Shown here piece by piece: positions 54,251-57,411 of a DNA stretch of 57,411 nucleotides. The notes beneath the pieces were generated by a model, which ran no database searches, was not told where the DNA came from, and saw only the letters and a program-made list of their open reading frames with translations. The DNA lies in contig DBTY01000059.1 of NCBI GenBank assembly GCA_002307295.1, positions 1 through 57,411 of the forward strand, in the 5' to 3' direction. The number at the start of each line of letters is the position of its first letter. The first letter of the stretch is position 1. A program made the position numbers and the translations under genes. This DNA comes from Ignavibacteriales bacterium UBA1304 (GTDB taxonomy: Bacteria > Bacteroidota > Ignavibacteria > Ignavibacteriales > Ignavibacteriaceae).

Positions 54251-55303
54251 CTATTCCATTAAGGTCACTTTACCCCCGTTAATAAAATTACCCGGCTCAA
54301 GCCCTTTGGCTAAACCTAATGAATTAACCATTAGTTGAACTGGAACGATATTTTGAACTGCGAATAAAAACTCATCAGGTTGATTAATAGTAATTATTTT
54401 AGCGTTCTTATCATCTATCTGAAAAGCTTTATTAGTAATTACTAATACTTTTCCATGATATTTGACAATATCGGCTGCCATTTTAACGCTTTGATTAAAG
54501 GTCTTTCCTTCTGAAGCGAAAAGCACAGATTTGAAACCAGGTTTAACCATTTCCATTGGCCCATGACGGAATTCTCCGCCCAATGTGCCGGCAGAAGGTA
54601 TTTGCGTGGCTTCCTTAAACATCAATTCGCTTTGGCGAACTGAAGCAAAAGAAGGTCCGCGGCCAATAAACTGCATAAAATCCACTTCGCCAAAAAAGTC
54701 CAATCTTTCAGAAGCCGCTTGAATACAGCTTTCAACCAGCGGACCAAAATCAGCCGCTAATTTTTGAGTTTGAGCTATTTTTTCTTTGTCCCACTTGTTG
54801 GCAATATACCAGCCAAGCACAAACATAAGCAAAGTAATTGACGTGAATGTTTTTGTAGAAGTCATGTCCTCTTTGCCCGCTCTGCTCAATAACACTTCTT
54901 TTGCTTTTTTAGCTAAAGAACTTTTTTCGTCGTTACTTACGCCAATACAAGTAATATTGGCAGGAAGCGCATCAAATATTTTTACTACTTCTATACTTTC
55001 GCCAGATTGCGAAACGCATACAAGTAAAGTGTTTTCCGTAATTAGAGATAAATTATAATAAAGAAGCTCGCTTGTGTTTACAGCAAAGGAATTAATGCCT
55101 AAGCTATTGAACAAACAAGACGCAGCGTAAGAAGAAAAATATGAGCTTCCCATTCCAGTAAAGATAATCTTCTGAAAATTTCCTTTTTGGAAAAGATCGC
55201 TGATATTTTTAAGCTTCTTTAAACCTTCATCTCCGGAATAGTATTCCAAAGTATCGTTAAGAGCTTTTGGTTGTTGTAATATTTCAGTTAAAAACTTGTT
55301 CAT
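54251..55303 (-). CDS. SIS-domain sugar-phosphate isomerase/deaminase (GlmS-C, NagB-II or AgaS-like)
   Basis: A 350-residue cytoplasmic protein from the ATG at 55303, which overlaps the previous stop by four bases (ATGA). It has tandem SIS domains like the isomerase half of GlmS. The first domain shows IIFTGMGSSYFSSYAA and LLVCVSQSGESIEV; the second shows GRGPSFASVRQSELMFKEA and GGEFRHGPMEMV. No glutaminase domain or N-terminal Cys is present, so glutamine-dependent synthesis is unlikely. Relatives are the SIS-type glucosamine-6-phosphate deaminases (NagB-II/GlmD) and AgaS. In this amino-sugar locus, deamination of glucosamine-6-phosphate to fructose-6-phosphate is the best guess. Confidence 0.83.
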   Translation of the reverse strand: MNKFLTEILQQPKALNDTLEYYSGDEGLKKLKNISDLFQKGNFQKIIFTGMGSSYFSSYAASCLFNSLGINSFAVNTSELLYYNLSLITENTLLVCVSQSGESIEVVKIFDALPANITCIGVSNDEKSSLAKKAKEVLLSRAGKEDMTSTKTFTSITLLMFVLGWYIANKWDKEKIAQTQKLAADFGPLVESCIQAASERLDFFGEVDFMQFIGRGPSFASVRQSELMFKEATQIPSAGTLGGEFRHGPMEMVKPGFKSVLFASEGKTFNQSVKMAADIVKYHGKVLVITNKAFQIDDKNAKIITINQPDEFLFAVQNIVPVQLMVNSLGLAKGLEPGNFINGGKVTLME

Positions 55304-56256
55304 TTTGTAGATTTCACCATTCTTAATTCCCATTCCCATTTGTCTAAGTTTAAGCAGTGAGAATAGAAAATATATAAATCGTTATTAAATATGTGTTGGA
55401 ATGCGCAAGCGTCATTATTTGATAATACAGGACTGTTGCTTACTTCTTTGTATTTTCCGTCAATTTTATCGCATTCATAACCTAAAGTAACCCATTTGTC
55501 GTCCCATTTGCCTGCAAGGCTAGCTTCAACAATTAGGTAATACTTGTTGTTGTAATAAGCAATTGAAGGAGAAGCAAGAGTATAGTCTGCGCTTAGGAGA
55601 GTTTTAGGAGCCGCTTTTTGCAGACCATTAATATTTTTGCTTTTCTTAATTGCAATTTGCCAGAATTTTTTAAGATTCTTTCCGTCTTTACCAACTATAT
55701 CTCTTTCAAGACCATGGTAATATGACAAATAGAAGCATTTATCTTTTTTGTTAAAAACGATATTAGGATTTTGATTTTGTTTGCCTGTTTCTCTGGCAAC
55801 TACTTCAACTTTGTCGCCAAAGTGAATTCCGTCTTTGCTGGAAACCATTACAATACGGCTATCGTTATCTGAGTTATATTCAGCATAAAACATATAAAAA
55901 GTTTTATTAGCATATACAACGCTAGGCCATCTGCAATCGCCTTTTACAATTGGGTTGCCATCATATTTTTCCCACTTTACAAGATCGTTGCTTCTTACAA
56001 GACCGGCATTACGAACGCTTGGATCGCCGCCATAATGAGATAGTCCGTAGTAGCCCCAATATTTGTAGCCGTCTTTGTTAGCTTCAACAATCGAAAAAGT
56101 ATGAACCTTGCTATCGTCCCATTTCCCTTTATCCCCCTGAAGAACCATCTGACTTTCCGTCATTTTGGGATAAGTCCCTTGAGCAAACTGTGTAATGCTA
56201 CATGCGAAAATTATAAACAATACCGCTATACTATTTAGGTATTTTTTCCTGTTCAT
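55300..56256 (-). CDS. Exported GH43-like five-bladed propeller protein
   Basis: A 318-residue protein with signal peptide (about 1-25, ending QFAQG) and five beta-propeller blades. Motifs include YWGYYGLSHYGGDPSVRN, RSNDLVKWEKY, DCRWPSVVYANKTFYMFYAE, SSKDGIHF and ASPSIAYYNNKYYLIVEA, the repeated pattern of GH43/GH117/GH130-type enzymes. Aspartates and a glutamate in these loops could be catalytic, but the family cannot be fixed by eye. It has no T9SS tail and is likely periplasmic. It lies 38 bases after the regulator gene and overlaps the SIS gene. Confidence 0.75.
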   Translation of the reverse strand: MNRKKYLNSIAVLFIIFACSITQFAQGTYPKMTESQMVLQGDKGKWDDSKVHTFSIVEANKDGYKYWGYYGLSHYGGDPSVRNAGLVRSNDLVKWEKYDGNPIVKGDCRWPSVVYANKTFYMFYAEYNSDNDSRIVMVSSKDGIHFGDKVEVVARETGKQNQNPNIVFNKKDKCFYLSYYHGLERDIVGKDGKNLKKFWQIAIKKSKNINGLQKAAPKTLLSADYTLASPSIAYYNNKYYLIVEASLAGKWDDKWVTLGYECDKIDGKYKEVSNSPVLSNNDACAFQHIFNNDLYIFYSHCLNLDKWEWELRMVKSTK

Positions 56257-56294
56257 TGCCTGTCCTTTTGATTTTATTTTTTTTGATTGATTAA

Positions 56295-57077
56295 TTAAAC
56301 AATTATAACTTCAACGCCTAAGTCGTCCATTTTTTTCATTTCAAGTTTGCTCATTTCTTTTGTCGTAATAATTTTGTCAATTTCTTTTATTTGACAAATT
56401 ACGCCAAGACTTCTTCTGCCGAATTTGGAAGAATCGACAAGAAGAATATTTTCGCCTGCGCGCTGCATCATAACGCGGCTTGTATTGGCCTCTGTAATAT
56501 TAGGAGTCGTAAGACCAATTTCGTAGTCTATTCCATCTACCCCATGGAACAATTTATCTGCCGATAATTTTCTTAAAGAATCGTCGGCAAGAGGACCAAT
56601 TAACGTGGAAGAATTTTTTTGTAACGATCCTCCGGTTAAAATAACTTCAACGTCGCTGTTAATAAGTTCAAGAGCAATATTCACAGCGTCAGTTATTACC
56701 GTTATCCCTTTTAAGCTTTTCATATTTTTTGCAAGCTGCGTAGTAGTAGAACCTGAATCCAGCATAATTACGTCTCCTTCGGAAATCAGTTTCACAGCTT
56801 CGTTTGCAATGCGTTCTTTTTCGGTAGAATTTAATTTTTCTTTTTCGTTAAGCGCAAGCCCCTGAAACAACGCCTTGTTAAGTATTGCTCCGCCATGCGT
56901 CCTTTTTAGAGCCCCTTCCTCTTCTAACTGGTTTAGATCTTTTCTAATTGTTACTGCGGTCGTATTAAAAACTTTACAAAGTTCGCTTATCAAAACTCTG
57001 TTTTCTTTTTCAAGAATTTTCATTATCCCGCGCATTCTCTCTTCCTGAAAAATCTTAGTTTCTTTTTGCTTTACCAT
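56295..57077 (-). CDS. DeoR-family transcriptional regulator of the locus
   Basis: A 260-residue DeoR/GlpR-type regulator. The N-terminal helix-turn-helix (about residues 14-70) contains VLISELCKVFNTTAVTIRKD and ends with the family-typical LKRTHGGAI. The effector domain (about 85-255) has the sugar-phosphate-sensing IMLDSGSTTTQLA and a VDGID segment. Such regulators are usually repressors released by a phosphorylated sugar intermediate. It is the first gene of the co-oriented series, followed by the GH43-like and SIS genes, so it probably controls its own operon and perhaps the entire locus. Confidence 0.93.
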   Translation of the reverse strand: MVKQKETKIFQEERMRGIMKILEKENRVLISELCKVFNTTAVTIRKDLNQLEEEGALKRTHGGAILNKALFQGLALNEKEKLNSTEKERIANEAVKLISEGDVIMLDSGSTTTQLAKNMKSLKGITVITDAVNIALELINSDVEVILTGGSLQKNSSTLIGPLADDSLRKLSADKLFHGVDGIDYEIGLTTPNITEANTSRVMMQRAGENILLVDSSKFGRRSLGVICQIKEIDKIITTKEMSKLEMKKMDDLGVEVIIV

Positions 57078-57411
57078 AGTTCCGACCTATTTGGTTATTC
57101 TTCGCTTTGTTGTTTTTTAATTTCTTTTTGTTGTCTTTACTATTTTTATTGTTTTCTTTTACTTTGTTTTTCTTTGTTTCAATAATAATTGTTTGCTTTT
57201 TAAAAAGCAAGAGTCTTGTATATTATTTTTTTTAATTTTGTTTTTTACTGCGTTTTCAGCCTCAAAATGCAATAATACAGATTAAAATAATTTCGTCTTA
57301 TTCTTATTTTTTTGTTTCGTTTTTTAGTTTCGTTTTGGCTTATTTCAATTTGATTCATTAATGATTTACAAATGGATAATAAAAATACTCACAGCTGTCC
57401 AAAATAAAACA
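57078..57411. promoter_or_regulatory. T-rich upstream region with CTTTG/GTTTCG direct repeats
   Basis: This 334-base non-coding stretch upstream of the DeoR-type gene contains CTTTGTTTT and CTTTGTTTC at 57162-57170 and 57172-57180 (period 10), and GTTTCGTTTT twice at 57314-57323 and 57327-57336 (period 13). Similar T-rich direct repeats with a TTTCGTTT core are bound by the DeoR-family regulator AgaR in E. coli. I take them as candidate operators. No gene is visible here and the window ends within this gap. Confidence 0.5.

Noticed and set aside
29708..57077. The locus as a classical SusC/SusD polysaccharide utilisation locus
   Set aside because: No SusD-like lipoprotein is encoded anywhere in it, and the receptor resembles non-SusC TonB receptors.

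Overview
The window is a low-GC bacterial chromosome segment with about 44 credible protein genes and no tRNA, rRNA, CRISPR array or insertion sequence that I can see. It most likely comes from the phylum Ignavibacteriota (Bacteroidota/Chlorobi side). The main reason is that seven secreted proteins end in the same roughly 85-residue tail: a YPNPFNP-type motif, a VYN-x-x-G core, an AG-Y segment, an SG-(V/L/I)-YFY strand and a KKM-x-L-K ending. This is the type A sorting domain of the type IX secretion system (T9SS) in the form common in Ignavibacteria. BlaR1 proteins with a TonB tail, a TonB-dependent receptor, a DUF6132 protein and a PafA-like phosphatase fit the same group.

Layout, left to right. 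1-6112: an AlkD-like DNA alkylation repair protein with a cold-shock-domain protein, a small membrane protein, an outer-membrane barrel, an orphan ABC ATPase, a DUF2231 membrane protein and a soluble PAS histidine kinase without a partner regulator. 6438-8828: a sulfur/thiol group (rhodanese, DUF6132, YeiH-type exporter, thioredoxin); the divergent rhodanese/DUF6132 promoter region holds a 74-bp nested inverted repeat with one exact centre. 9276-13424: a galactose operon (sodium:solute symporter, small membrane protein, galK, galT). 13601-24036: exported proteins, namely two T9SS proteins sharing a repeated YPLK-type domain, a reprolysin-like T9SS metallopeptidase, a PafA-type phosphatase, a NUC1 endonuclease and a T9SS serine hydrolase of the beta-lactamase fold. 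24176-25948: a BlaI/BlaR1-TonB pair whose promoter is interleaved with two 16-bp dyads exactly 20 bp apart. 26226-29437: gapA, a GlxA-type AraC regulator and two small unknowns.

29708-57077 is the most distinctive part: fifteen main genes plus one small one, all on the minus strand, forming a carbohydrate-utilisation locus. Reading with transcription it has a DeoR-family regulator, a GH43-like propeller protein, a SIS-domain sugar-phosphate isomerase/deaminase, a small membrane protein, a GH2 exo-glucosaminidase-like enzyme, a TonB-dependent receptor, a T9SS beta-helix protein, a GH20 hexosaminidase, a second GH2 exo-beta-D-glucosaminidase, a GRP-type sugar permease, a ribokinase-family kinase, a TIM-barrel/formylglycine-enzyme-like fusion, an MFS sugar permease, a T9SS propeller-like protein, a GHL10-type hydrolase with golvesin-like modules, and an exported FAD oxidoreductase.

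The enzyme set points to a beta-linked amino-sugar glycan. There is no SusD in the locus; the receptor is instead followed by a T9SS beta-helix protein. There is also no recognisable NagA deacetylase. My working model is a SusD-less, T9SS-coupled amino-sugar glycan system: surface enzymes and a receptor-partner protein act outside, GH2/GH20 enzymes trim to monosaccharide, GRP and MFS permeases import it, and the kinase and SIS protein feed it to glycolysis under DeoR control. The model rests on motif recognition only; no database search was possible.
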